A stretch of DNA of 64,000 bases, taken from NCBI RefSeq assembly GCF_024539675.1, contig NZ_JAHHIT010000039.1, positions 1 through 64,000 on the forward strand. Direction: 5' to 3'. How positions within the stretch are numbered: the first letter of the stretch is position 1; each line of letters opens with the position of its first letter. A program made the translations under genes and the position numbers. The stretch is from Streptomyces hilarionis. GTDB lineage: Bacteria; Actinomycetota; Actinomycetes; Streptomycetales; Streptomycetaceae. Shown piece after piece: positions 52,007 through 60,826 of this stretch. The notes beneath the pieces are model-generated. The model searched no databases. It was given only the letters and a program-made list of their open reading frames with translations, and had not been told where the DNA came from.

Positions 52007-53029
52007 TCACTCCCGGTTCCCGTTGACGGTCTCGCGCAGCGCGCGCAGGGACTCCTTGAGCGATCCCATGGTGGCCAGGACCGCCGTGGGCTCGTAGCCG
52101 CAGTGCGCCATGCAGTTGGCGCAGCGCGGGTCCTTGCCGCGGCCGTACTTGTCCCAGTCGGTGTCCTCGATCAGCTCGCGGTAGGTCGGCACGTACCCGT
52201 CGCTCATCAGGTAGCAGGGGCGCTGCCAGCCGAAGAGCGAGTAGTTCGGGATGGCCCACGCCGTGCACGGGAAGTCGGCCTTGCCCTCCAGGAAGTCCAG
52301 GAACAGGGGCGAGTGGTTGAGCCGCCAGCGGCGCCGGTTGCCGCCCGAGAAGGCCTTCTTGAACAGCTCGCGGGTCTGCTCGACGCCCAGGAAGTGCTCC
52401 TGGTCGGGGGCCTTCTCGTAGGCGTAGGCGGGCGAGATCATCATCTCGTCGACCTGGAGGTCGTCGTTGAGGTAGTTGAGCACCTCGACGACCGTCTGCG
52501 GGGTGTCGGTGTTGAAGAAGGTCGAGTTGGTCGTCACCCGGAAGCCGCGCCGCTTGGCCTCCTTGATGGCCGCCACGGCCTCGTCGAACACGCCCTCCTT
52601 GGCCACGGACTCGTCGTGGCGCTCGCGCAGTCCGTCGATGTGCACGGCGAAGGCGAAGTAGGGGGACGGGGTGAACTTGTCCAGCTTCTTGCGCAGCAGC
52701 ATCGCGTTGGTGCAGAGGAAGACGTACTTCCGCTTGGCCACCAACTGCCGCACGATCTCGTCGATCTGAGGGTGCATCAGGGGCTCGCCGCCGGCGATGG
52801 ACACCATGGGCGCGCCGGACTCCAGCACCGCGCCCACGGCCTGGGCGACCGGCATGCGCTGCTTGAGCACCCCCGCCGGGTGCTGGATCTTGCCGCAGCC
52901 CTCGCACTTGAGGTTGCAGGCGAAGAGCGGCTCCAGCTCGACGATCAGCGGGAACTTGTCCCGCTTGCGAAGCTTCTGTTCAGCCAGGTATGTAGCGACC
53001 TTGATGGACTGGCGCAGCGGCATGGCCAT
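52007..53029 (-). CDS. hpnH: adenosyl hopene transferase, radical SAM
   Basis: 340 aa. CNLKCEGC (Cys 38, 42, 45) binds the 4Fe-4S cluster of radical SAM enzymes. HpnH adds the 5'-deoxyadenosyl group to hopene as first step of C35 side-chain synthesis. A C-terminal Cys-rich segment ([11 protein letters not shown]) is typical. ATG 53029 was preferred to GTG 53038 because GGAGGTGA lies five bases upstream. It follows hpnG by five bases. Confidence 0.95.
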   Translation of the reverse strand: MAMPLRQSIKVATYLAEQKLRKRDKFPLIVELEPLFACNLKCEGCGKIQHPAGVLKQRMPVAQAVGAVLESGAPMVSIAGGEPLMHPQIDEIVRQLVAKRKYVFLCTNAMLLRKKLDKFTPSPYFAFAVHIDGLRERHDESVAKEGVFDEAVAAIKEAKRRGFRVTTNSTFFNTDTPQTVVEVLNYLNDDLQVDEMMISPAYAYEKAPDQEHFLGVEQTRELFKKAFSGGNRRRWRLNHSPLFLDFLEGKADFPCTAWAIPNYSLFGWQRPCYLMSDGYVPTYRELIEDTDWDKYGRGKDPRCANCMAHCGYEPTAVLATMGSLKESLRALRETVNGNRE

Positions 53030-53034
53030 GTGGC

Positions 53035-53676
53035 TCACCTCCGGGGGAGCAGAACATTACGGTGCCATTCGAAAAAAGCAGGCAGGACGGAGCGAAGAAC
53101 GCGGAAAGCCGATATTCCACCGCGTACCGTGCCGATCCGGACGAGTTCATGTTCTGGAGCGTCCACGACCACCCGGACGGCCGCAACCGGGCGCGGCTCG
53201 GCGCGCACGGCGCTCAGAAGCGTGGCCGCCGACTCCATGTCGACCGCGATCGCGCCGGTCGCGAGCAGATCGGCCCGCTCGTGACCGCGGACCACGTGGT
53301 CGGAACCGGTGAGCGGGCCGGTGTGGACGGTCCGCCCGGGCAGGGTGCGCACCAGTTCCTTGACGAGCAGCTCGGTGCCCACGCAGGGGACGCTGCCGCC
53401 CGGGTCGCGGGTCTCCTCGGCGACGACCAGGTCGCCGGGGTGCATGCCGGGGGCGAGCCCGGCACAGAAGCCCGTCGCCAGCACGGCCGCCCCGCCCAGC
53501 ACGGGATCGGACAGGACGCGCGTGACGGAGCGCTCGGCCGCCCTGGGGCCCATGCCCGTCCGCAGGACGGTGACCGGCCCGTCGGCGCCGCCGCGGTCGC
53601 CCATGCGCAGGGCGAGGTGCTCGATGCCGAGCGCGCAGGCGATCAGCAGCGGCGCCGGGACGGGCCGTGCGCTCAT
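53035..53676 (-). CDS. hpnG: adenosylhopane nucleosidase
   Basis: 213 aa of the purine nucleoside phosphorylase/MTA nucleosidase fold. TGFCAGLAPGMHPGDLVVAEE and AVDMESAATL (catalytic Met/Glu segment) are visible. HpnG removes adenine from adenosylhopane after HpnH. ATG 53676 overlaps the shc stop as TGATG. Context makes the HpnG assignment strong, though the family is broad. Confidence 0.9.
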   Translation of the reverse strand: MSARPVPAPLLIACALGIEHLALRMGDRGGADGPVTVLRTGMGPRAAERSVTRVLSDPVLGGAAVLATGFCAGLAPGMHPGDLVVAEETRDPGGSVPCVGTELLVKELVRTLPGRTVHTGPLTGSDHVVRGHERADLLATGAIAVDMESAATLLSAVRAEPRPVAAVRVVVDAPEHELVRIGTVRGGISAFRVLRSVLPAFFEWHRNVLLPRR

Positions 53677-55697
53677 CAGCTCCCCTTGCCCTCGGCGGAC
53701 GCCGCGTGCGGGGCGGGCTGCTTGCTGAACGGTTCCCCGTTCACGTAGCGGCCGAGCGCGGTCAGCGGGAAGACCTGGCGGTAGAGGTGGTAGTTGATCG
53801 AGAAGTCCCAGGGGAAGCCGGTGCCGGTGAAGTAGGGCTCGTCCCAGGAGCCGTCCTCGCGCTGGGTCCGGGCCAGCCATGCCACGCCCCGTTCGACGGC
53901 CTTGGAGTCCTTCTCCCCCGCCGCCAGCAGGGCCATCAGCGCCCAGGCCGTCTGGGAGGCCGTCGACGCCCCGCGGGCGCTCCAGCGCGCGGGGTCCTGG
54001 TAGGAGCGCAGATCCTCGCCCCAGCCGCCGTCGTCGTTCTGCACCCGCTCCAGCCAGCCGACCGCCGCCCGGATCGCCGGGTGCTGGACGGACAGGCCCG
54101 CGGCGGTGAGGGCGGGCACCACCGACCCTGTGCCGTAGACGTAGTTGACGCCCCAGCGCCCGAACCAGGAGCCGTCCGGCTCCTGTTCCGCGAGCAGCCA
54201 CTCGATGCCGCGCCGGGTGCGCGGGTCGTGCGAGAGGCCCTCGATCGCCAGCATCTCGACCACGTGCGCGGTGACGTCCGCGGACGGCGGGTCGATGACC
54301 TCGCCGAAGTCGCAGAACGGCAGCCGGTTGGGGAACGGGCTGGTGTTGTCCACGTCGAAGGCGCCCCAGGCGCCGTTGCGGGACTGCATCCCGAGGTTCC
54401 AGCGCACTCCGCGCGCGATGGCCCGGTCCATGCGCTCGGGGTCGTGGTGGCGGACCCGGCGCAGCGCGAGGACGACCTCGGCGGTGTCGTCGATGTCGGG
54501 GTAGTTGTCGTTGTGGAACTCGAACGCCCATCCGCCGGGCGGGAGTTGGGGTCTGCGCACCGACCAGTCACCGGGACGCACCACCTGTTCGCCCAGCATC
54601 CAGTCGGCGGCCTTGACCAGTTGGGGGTGGTCGGCGGGCAGTCCGGCGTCGGCGAGGGCGATGGTGGCAAGGCAGGTGTCCCACACCGGCGACTGGCAGG
54701 CTTCGATCATCCGGGCGCCGTCCTCGCGCCACACGGTGTAGCGGTCGAGGGACTCGAGTCCGGCCCGCATGACCGGGTGTTCGAGGTCGTAGCCGAGCAG
54801 GTGCAGGGCGATCACCGAGTACACGGCGGGCGGCTGGATCCCGCCCCAGCAGCCGTCATTCTCCTGGCGCTCGATGATCCAGCGGGCGGCCGAGTTCAGG
54901 GCCGCCCGGCGCAGCCTGCGCACCGCCACCGTCCGGTAGCCGCGCACCACCTTGTCGAGGCGCTGGAAGAGTCCGTCCCAACTGCCGACGGGGGCGAGGG
55001 GCTTGGGCGGGTTGGGGTTCGCGGGGTCGGTGTGCAGCTCGTCGAGCGCGAACGGCGCCGGACGCACCGGGCGCTTCGCCGAGACGACGGTCAGGGGCAC
55101 GATCGTCTGCCGGGCCCAGCAGCCGAAGTTGTAGATGCTCAGCGGGAACCATTTAGGGAAGAACAAGAGCTCGGGCGGGAGTTCGGGCAGGTCCTCCCAC
55201 TTCCACCAGCCGAACAGGGCCAGCCAGATCCGGGTGAAGACCCGGGCGGCGGCGATGCCTCCCTGGTCGCGGACCCAGGCGGAGGCGCGGGCCATGTGCG
55301 GGGCGTCGGGGGCGTCGCCGGCCAGCCGCAGCGCGACGTACGCCTCGACGGTGGCCGACAGGTCGGGCGGGCCGCCGTAGAAGGTGGCCCAGGTGCCGTC
55401 CTCGCGCTGCTCGCCGCGCACGAAGAGGGCGGCGGCGCGGGTGGTGGGCTCGTCGCGGATGCCCAGGAACTGGCGGAGCAGCAGATCCTCGGCGTCCATG
55501 GTGACGTTCGTCTCCAGGTCGCCCTTCCACCAGCCCTCGGCGTCCTGCCGGGCGAGCAGGAAGTCGGTGGCGCGCTGCATCGCGCGTGCGGCGGCTTCTT
55601 GTACCCCGGCCGCCACGGGGACGGTGATGTCGGTTTCGCTGGCCGCGGCAGCGCGGGGCGGCAGGGCCCCGGTGCTTCCGTCGGTCGTCGCTGTCAT
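53676..55697 (-). CDS. shc: squalene-hopene cyclase
   Basis: 673 aa, full length. Catalytic DIDD at residues 401-404 protonates squalene; repeated QxxxGxW-type motifs (for example DGCWGGIQPP, NGAWGAFDVD, DGSWFGRWG) stabilise the barrel. It cyclises squalene to hopene at the membrane. GGGGAAG precedes ATG 55697. Its stop is shared with the hpnG start. Confidence 0.97.
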   Translation of the reverse strand: MTATTDGSTGALPPRAAAASETDITVPVAAGVQEAAARAMQRATDFLLARQDAEGWWKGDLETNVTMDAEDLLLRQFLGIRDEPTTRAAALFVRGEQREDGTWATFYGGPPDLSATVEAYVALRLAGDAPDAPHMARASAWVRDQGGIAAARVFTRIWLALFGWWKWEDLPELPPELLFFPKWFPLSIYNFGCWARQTIVPLTVVSAKRPVRPAPFALDELHTDPANPNPPKPLAPVGSWDGLFQRLDKVVRGYRTVAVRRLRRAALNSAARWIIERQENDGCWGGIQPPAVYSVIALHLLGYDLEHPVMRAGLESLDRYTVWREDGARMIEACQSPVWDTCLATIALADAGLPADHPQLVKAADWMLGEQVVRPGDWSVRRPQLPPGGWAFEFHNDNYPDIDDTAEVVLALRRVRHHDPERMDRAIARGVRWNLGMQSRNGAWGAFDVDNTSPFPNRLPFCDFGEVIDPPSADVTAHVVEMLAIEGLSHDPRTRRGIEWLLAEQEPDGSWFGRWGVNYVYGTGSVVPALTAAGLSVQHPAIRAAVGWLERVQNDDGGWGEDLRSYQDPARWSARGASTASQTAWALMALLAAGEKDSKAVERGVAWLARTQREDGSWDEPYFTGTGFPWDFSINYHLYRQVFPLTALGRYVNGEPFSKQPAPHAASAEGKGS

Positions 55698-55815
55698 GGC
55701 TTCCCCTTCGTGCAGTGTGCATGGCGTTGCGTCTGCTGTGGGTCCGCCGTCGGCCGGTGTCCTCTTCCTCGCACACCGGCCGGCGACTACGCGAGGGCTA
55801 TTCGACCGATAGTGA

Positions 55816-56889
55816 TCATCTCTTTCGTACGACGACGAAGTCCGCGAGGGCCGTGAACCGGTCCCGCACCTGCTCGGGCATGTCGACGGCGTTCAGGGCC
55901 TCGACCGCGACGGTGTGCTGACGGCGCGCCTCGCCGGCGGTCCAGTCACGGCCGCCCGCCTCCTCGATGAGGGCCGCGCGCGCCGCGAACTCCTCCTCGG
56001 AGAAGTTCTCGAAGTCGTTGCTCTTGGCGTCGGCGGCGAGCATCTCGCCGAGCCGCTCGGAGGCCGCGCCGCCGGCCGCGAGGGCGGCCACCACCGGCAG
56101 GGACTTCTTGCGCTGGCGCAGGTCGCTCCAGGTCTGCTTGCCGGTGGCCTCCGGGTCGCCCCAGATGCCGAGCAGGTCGTCGACGGCCTGGAAGGCGAGG
56201 CCGAGGTGGTAGCCGTACCTCTCCAGCGCGTCGGCGGTGGGGTCGTCCGCGCCGCCGAGCACCGCGCCGATCGAGGAGGCGCAGGCGAGCAGCGCGCCGG
56301 TCTTGTTGCCCTCCATCTCCAGGCACTCCTCGACGCTGACGCGGTCGCGGTGCTCGTAGGAGATGTCCTGGGCCTGGCCGTCGATGAGGGCGCGGCTGGC
56401 CGTCGTCAGGCGGCGGGTGGCGCGGCCGGCCGCCACCGTGCCGAGTTCGAGGAGGACCTCGTTGGCGAGGGCGAACAGCGCGTCGCCGACCAGGATGGCC
56501 TGGGCCGGGCCGTGCACCTTCCAGACGGTGTCGCGGTGGCGGCGCTGCTCGTCGCCGTCCATCAGGTCGTCGTGCAGGAGGGAGAAGTTGTGGACCAGTT
56601 CCACGGCGACCGCGCCGGGAACGCCGACCTCGGGGCCGGCCCCCGCGACCTCGGCGGAGAGCACGGCGAGTGCCGGACGCACGGCCTTGCCGCCGTCGCC
56701 GTCGGTGGGGTTGCCCTGGGCGTCGATCCAGCCGAAGTGGTAGGCGGCGACCGTGTCCATGGGCGGGGCGAGTCGGTCGACGGCCGCCCGCAGCACCGGT
56801 GTGGCCAGGGTGCGGCCGCGCTCCAGGAGCGCGGTCACGTCCACCGCGGTCCGCCGAGCGGCCGGTGAGGCCTGGGGCACAGTGGGCAC
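55816..56889 (-). CDS. polyprenyl diphosphate synthase (farnesyl/geranylgeranyl type)
   Basis: 357 aa. First Asp-rich motif HDDLMDGDEQRR and second VDDLLGIWGD bind magnesium-diphosphate. A Phe at the fifth residue before the first DD suggests a short product, C15 or C20. It probably supplies farnesyl diphosphate for squalene in this operon. GTG 56889 follows AGGAG at five bases. It lies between hpnE and shc, 65 and 118 bases away. Confidence 0.92.
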   Translation of the reverse strand: MPTVPQASPAARRTAVDVTALLERGRTLATPVLRAAVDRLAPPMDTVAAYHFGWIDAQGNPTDGDGGKAVRPALAVLSAEVAGAGPEVGVPGAVAVELVHNFSLLHDDLMDGDEQRRHRDTVWKVHGPAQAILVGDALFALANEVLLELGTVAAGRATRRLTTASRALIDGQAQDISYEHRDRVSVEECLEMEGNKTGALLACASSIGAVLGGADDPTADALERYGYHLGLAFQAVDDLLGIWGDPEATGKQTWSDLRQRKKSLPVVAALAAGGAASERLGEMLAADAKSNDFENFSEEEFAARAALIEEAGGRDWTAGEARRQHTVAVEALNAVDMPEQVRDRFTALADFVVVRKR

Positions 56890-56954
56890 ATTTTCTCCTC
56901 TTGTCGCGGTGCCGGAGGGGGTGCGGCGGTGTGCCGGGCCGTGCTGATCGAACG

Positions 56955-58460
56955 TCACCGGGCGCCCCCTCGCAGGGGAACGCCGGTTCCCTCCGGCGCG
57001 CGGCCGGAGGCGCGGGGGGTGTCCCCCGCGACGATGCAGTAGGCCGTCTCCTCGGATGCGAAGCGACGGCGGGGTCGGGGCCGGCCGAGGGCGCTCAGCG
57101 CGGCGTCGGCCGCGTTCACGCCGCTGCGGACCGCACTCTCCATGGTCGCGGGCCACCCGGTGGCGGTCCACGCTCCGGCCAGGTACAGGCCGGGGGCTTC
57201 GGTGCGGGCGCCGGGGCGCAGGCGCCCGACGCCGGGGTCCGGGGCGAACGTCGCCGTGCGCTCCCGGGTGACGAAGAAGTCCCGCACCTCGGCGCGGCGC
57301 GCGCCCGGCAGCAGCCTGCGCAGTTCGGGCAGGTAGCGCTCGCGCAGGGCGGAGACGGGCTCGTCGATGTCGTCCTGTGCGGCGGACTGGGACAGGGCGA
57401 GGTACTGGCCCTCGCCCAGCCCCGAGGCGTGGGTGCGGTCGAAGACCCACTGCACGGGGGTGCCGAGCGCCGCGAGGAAGGGCGCGTCGAGCACCTTGCG
57501 GTCGTAGACGACGTGGACGTTGAGGATCGGCGCGGTGCCGATCTCCAGCAGCCGTCCGGCGTCGTGGAGCGCGCCCTCGGGCAGCAGGTCGTGCGCCTCG
57601 CGCTGGGGGACGGCGAGGACGACCGTGTCCGCGTGGAGCGTCTCGCCCGCGGTCCGCACGCTCCACGCCCCGTCCCCGGCGCGGGCCAGGGAGGTGACGC
57701 GGGCCCGGACCTCGGTGCGCACGCCCGCCGAGTCGAGCGCCCTGCGGGCGAGCCCGTCGTGCAGGTCGCCCAGCGGGACGTGCGCCCAGCCGATGTCGGC
57801 GGCGCCCGGAGCGGAGAGCAGACCGGTCTTGAACACCATCGCGGCGAGAGCGAGCGAACAGTCGCCGGCGACCGCGTTGAGGGTGGCGACGCCGACCAGG
57901 TCCCACAGCGCCTCGACGGCGCGCGGCGACTGGCCGTGCGCGGTCAGCCAGCCGCCGAAGTCCTGGGCGTCCAGGGCGGGATCGGCGAGGTCGAGCGCGT
58001 TGAGGGCGAGCGCGGCACGGCCGACCGCGAGGCGCTCGGCGAGGGAGAGATGGGGGTAGGCGGCGAGGCTGCGCCCGAGGTGCAGGGGCACGGGCAGCGC
58101 GTCGCGCCGCAGCCTGCCGAGCCGTCGGCCCTCGGGCTTGGCGACGTCGACGACGGGCACGTCGAGACGACGTTGCAGGGGCGCCAGCGCACTGCCCCCG
58201 ATGCGGTCGAGGAACCAGCGGTAGGCGGTGCAGCAGCGCAGGTAGACGTGCTGTCCGTTGTCGACGGTCAGCTCGCCGCGCCGGAAGGAGAAGGCCAGGC
58301 CGCCGAGCCGGGGCCGGCCTTCGAGCAGGGTGACGCGCACACCCGAATCGGCGAGCGCGAGCGCGGCGGTGACGCCGGCGAGCCCGCCCCCGACGACGAC
58401 GGCGGTGCGCCCCGGGGAAGGGGGCGTCTGCCCGGCGTCCGCCTGCTGCTCGTCGTTCAT
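56955..58460 (-). CDS. hpnE: squalene-associated FAD-dependent desaturase
   Basis: 501 aa phytoene desaturase-like amine oxidase. VVVGGGLAGVTAALALADSG is the FAD-binding loop and LYLAGAWTATGWPATMESAV the C-terminal one. With HpnC and HpnD it completes squalene from farnesyl diphosphate. GGGAGG lies upstream of ATG 58460, which overlaps the stop of the preceding 50-aa gene as ATGA. A short Arg-rich tail ends the protein. Confidence 0.93.
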   Translation of the reverse strand: MNDEQQADAGQTPPSPGRTAVVVGGGLAGVTAALALADSGVRVTLLEGRPRLGGLAFSFRRGELTVDNGQHVYLRCCTAYRWFLDRIGGSALAPLQRRLDVPVVDVAKPEGRRLGRLRRDALPVPLHLGRSLAAYPHLSLAERLAVGRAALALNALDLADPALDAQDFGGWLTAHGQSPRAVEALWDLVGVATLNAVAGDCSLALAAMVFKTGLLSAPGAADIGWAHVPLGDLHDGLARRALDSAGVRTEVRARVTSLARAGDGAWSVRTAGETLHADTVVLAVPQREAHDLLPEGALHDAGRLLEIGTAPILNVHVVYDRKVLDAPFLAALGTPVQWVFDRTHASGLGEGQYLALSQSAAQDDIDEPVSALRERYLPELRRLLPGARRAEVRDFFVTRERTATFAPDPGVGRLRPGARTEAPGLYLAGAWTATGWPATMESAVRSGVNAADAALSALGRPRPRRRFASEETAYCIVAGDTPRASGRAPEGTGVPLRGGAR

Positions 58461-58609
58461 CGTGCACCCTCCCGTGCGGGCCCGCCATGGTGCTTGAACT
58501 GTGCACCGCGGGCCGTCGCAGTCAGGGACGCCGCGCCGCATCGGAGGGTTGCGCGCCGCTTTTCCCCGGCGGCGCCGCCCCGTCCGTGCCCGTCGCCCGC
58601 CGCGTCCAT
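58457..58609 (-). CDS. 50-aa protein translationally coupled between hpnD and hpnE
   Basis: 50 aa, basic and Gly/Ala-rich, with EKRRATLRCGAASLTATARG in the middle and no membrane segment. The ATG overlaps the hpnD stop (TGATG) and the TGA overlaps the hpnE start (ATGA); AGGAGG lies seven bases before the start. That arrangement argues strongly for translation. It may belong to the small DUF6380 family, a name I recall without checking. Function unknown. Confidence 0.75.
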   Translation of the reverse strand: MDAAGDGHGRGGAAGEKRRATLRCGAASLTATARGAQFKHHGGPAREGAR

Positions 58610-59559
58610 CAGGGGTGCCTCCTGACGGTCCGCCGCGACACGTGCCGGGCGTCCAGGCCCGACAGTCCGCGGACGGCGACGTAGGCCTTCTCCCGGCCGG
58701 GCAGCGAGACGCGGCCGCGCAGCACGGCCTCGGGGTCGCGCTCGATGCGGTCCAGCAGCCGGCGGTAGATGCCGGCCATGGCGGCGACGCAGGCGCCGCT
58801 GCGCCGGTCGAGCAGGGGCAGCAGCCGGTAGCCCTCGGCGAAGAGGGTGCGGGCCCGGCGCACCTCGAAGTGGACGAGGCCCGCGAAGTCGGAGCCCTCC
58901 GGCGGCTTCGGACCGTCGAACCCGGCCGAGCAGCCGAACTTGGCGAGGTCGTCGGCGGGCAGATAGGTGCGGCCGCCCTCCGCGTCCTCGCGGACGTCCC
59001 GCAGGATGTTGGTGAGCTGGAGCGCGAGGCCCAGGGTGTCCGCGTACTCCGGCGCGCGCTCGGCGCCGCGCGCCCCCGGCTCGGTGCCGAACACGCCGAG
59101 CGAGAGGCGCCCGATGGCGCCCGCCACGCAGCGGCAGTACGTCTTCAGGTCGTCCCACGTCTCGTAGGTCTCGCCGCGCACGTCCATGAGGACGCCGTCG
59201 ATCAGCTCGTCCAGGCCGCCCAGCGGAACCGGGAAGGCCCGGGCGGTGTGCGCGAGGGCGACGGCCACGGGATCGGTGTCGTCCTCGTCGACCTCGCCGG
59301 ACCGGACCCGGGTCAGCAGCGCCCGGGTGTCCTCCAGCCTGGCGGCCTTGACGTCGTCGTCCAGCGCGCCGTCGCCGATGTCGTCGACGCGGCGCGAGAA
59401 CGCGTACAGCGCGGACATCGCGCGGCGTTTCGGTGTGGGCAGCAGCCTGATGCCGTACGCGAAGTTCCGGGCCTGCTGCCCGGTGACGGCCTCGCAGTAG
59501 CTGTAGGCGGCGAGTACCGGTGCGGACGCGTGCGGTGACGACTCCACGGTCCGGATCAC
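58609..59559 (-). CDS. hpnD: presqualene diphosphate synthase
   Basis: 316 aa squalene/phytoene synthase fold. RRVDDIGDGAL is the first Asp-rich motif and LTNILRDVREDAEGGR the second. It condenses two farnesyl diphosphates. GTG 59559 overlaps the hpnC stop as GTGA, with AGGAG upstream. Followed by the coupled 50-aa gene. Confidence 0.95.
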   Translation of the reverse strand: MIRTVESSPHASAPVLAAYSYCEAVTGQQARNFAYGIRLLPTPKRRAMSALYAFSRRVDDIGDGALDDDVKAARLEDTRALLTRVRSGEVDEDDTDPVAVALAHTARAFPVPLGGLDELIDGVLMDVRGETYETWDDLKTYCRCVAGAIGRLSLGVFGTEPGARGAERAPEYADTLGLALQLTNILRDVREDAEGGRTYLPADDLAKFGCSAGFDGPKPPEGSDFAGLVHFEVRRARTLFAEGYRLLPLLDRRSGACVAAMAGIYRRLLDRIERDPEAVLRGRVSLPGREKAYVAVRGLSGLDARHVSRRTVRRHP

Positions 59560-60467
59560 CCCTCTCCTCGCAGAGTCACGCCCGCCTCGCGCAGCAGCCG
59601 GAGCTTGCCGGGCTTGGGCGGGCCGGGAAGTACGTCGTATTCGGCGGCGGCGATCGCTCGGATCGCCGCCCTTCCCCCCGCCACGAACCCCGCGAGCAGC
59701 AGCCTCAGCCTGCCGTGGACGCTACCCACCAGGGGGGCGCCTTCATTCAGGAGATCGCTCGCGCGTTGCGCCTCGAACGCGACCAGCGCGCGCACCGAGG
59801 CGCCCGCGGTCGGCTGGGCGAGGTCCGCCTCCCGGACGTGGAAGCGCTTCATGTCCGCGGCAGGCAGGTAGACGCGGTCGCGGCCGAGGTCCTCGGCCAC
59901 GTCCTGCAGGTGTTCGACGATCTGAAGTGAGGTGCAGATCGCGTCGGAGCGCCGGATCCGCTCGGGGGTCGCGGCGCCGGTGACGGCGAGGACGAGACGG
60001 CCGACGGGGTTGGCGGACAGTTCGCAGTAGGCCAGCAGGTCGTCGTAGGTCTCGTAGCGGGCGACGAGCTGGTCCTGGCGGTTGGCGGCGATCAGGCCGA
60101 GGAAGGGCTCCGGGGTGAGCGAGCGGCGGCGCACGGTCGGCAGGAGGCGGCGCAGCAGGGGGTGCCGGGGCGGGCCGTCGGCGTCGCCGAAGACGCGGCG
60201 CAGGTCGGCCTCGAAGGCGTCCAGCAGCACGAGGCGGTCCTCGGCCTCGGTGGCCGACACGCCGAGCAGGCGGGCGTCCGCGCCGCCCGGGGCCAGGTCG
60301 CCGTCGCCGATGTCGTCCACGAGCCGGGCGAAGCCGTACACGGCCACGAGGTCCTCGCGCCAGGCCCTGGGCAGGAAGAACGGGGCGACGGGGAAGTTCT
60401 CGTGCGCCGCCTTGCCGAGGGTGCTCCGTTCGGGGTCGCCGGTGCGGGGCGCCGCGGCGGCCGTCAC
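59556..60467 (-). CDS. hpnC: squalene synthase HpnC (hydroxysqualene-forming)
   Basis: 303 aa squalene/phytoene synthase fold. FARLVDDIGDGD and QIVEHLQDVAEDLGRDRVYLP are the two Asp-rich motifs. It turns presqualene diphosphate into hydroxysqualene. GTG 60467 lacks a strong ribosome binding site of its own; a 21-codon open frame upstream ends in GTGA with this start, so reinitiation is possible. First gene of the hopanoid operon. Confidence 0.93.
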   Translation of the reverse strand: MTAAAAPRTGDPERSTLGKAAHENFPVAPFFLPRAWREDLVAVYGFARLVDDIGDGDLAPGGADARLLGVSATEAEDRLVLLDAFEADLRRVFGDADGPPRHPLLRRLLPTVRRRSLTPEPFLGLIAANRQDQLVARYETYDDLLAYCELSANPVGRLVLAVTGAATPERIRRSDAICTSLQIVEHLQDVAEDLGRDRVYLPAADMKRFHVREADLAQPTAGASVRALVAFEAQRASDLLNEGAPLVGSVHGRLRLLLAGFVAGGRAAIRAIAAAEYDVLPGPPKPGKLRLLREAGVTLRGEG

Positions 60468-60529
60468 CGTCGCCCGCCCGTGGCCGGGACGGCGCGGCCC
60501 GCGTCGAGCTGGGGAGTTTCCGTAGCCAT
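60464..60529 (-). CDS. possible 21-aa leader peptide before hpnC
   Basis: MATETPQLDAGRAVPATGGRR followed by TGA, which overlaps the hpnC GTG as GTGA. GGGAG lies about ten bases before the ATG. Small and uncertain, but the overlap is the same type used throughout this operon. Confidence 0.35.
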   Translation of the reverse strand: MATETPQLDAGRAVPATGGRR

Positions 60530-60563
60530 TGCCGTCACATCTCCCGTTCTACACTGCCGACCC

Positions 60564-60683
60564 AATAGGCACTATTTCGGACACGCCGCCCGGCGGTCCG
60601 CGCGGCCGCCCCGGCCGGGGGCGCTGCGCATTATCGCCCCACTTGCCGCGTTTCGGGACCGGTCCAGCTTACGTTGTACAACG
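60564..60683. promoter_or_regulatory. palindromes upstream of the hopanoid operon
   Basis: AATAGGCACTATT (60564-60576, arms AATAG/CTATT) and the perfect 12-bp palindrome CGTTGTACAACG (60672-60683) lie 100-215 bases before hpnC. Both are possible regulator sites. I could not identify a convincing -35/-10 pair. Confidence 0.4.
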
Positions 60684-60783
60684 CGGTGGGGATCTCGGGG
60701 GTGTCCCGGACATCACAACAACACACCGATTGGCGTCAAGATTCCTGGGGACAGCCCGAGTTGACGCTTCCTTTGCAGACGCG

Positions 60784-60813
60784 GGGCCCCGTCGGACGGT
60801 TCCGACGGGGCCC
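60784..60813 (-). terminator. terminator of the export ABC transporter operon
   Basis: Perfect 13-bp stem GGGCCCCGTCGGA (60784-60796) with TCCGACGGGGCCC (60801-60813), four-base loop, 14 bases beyond the stop codon. Confidence 0.8.
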
Positions 60814-60826
60814 TGGCCGAAACGCG

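Larger units (their letters stand above)
60468..60826. other. 359-bp gap between hpnC and the export ABC transporter
   Basis: Holds the hopanoid promoter region, two palindromes, the possible leader peptide and the terminator of the ABC transporter. The stretch 60684-60783 shows no gene. Confidence 0.5.
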
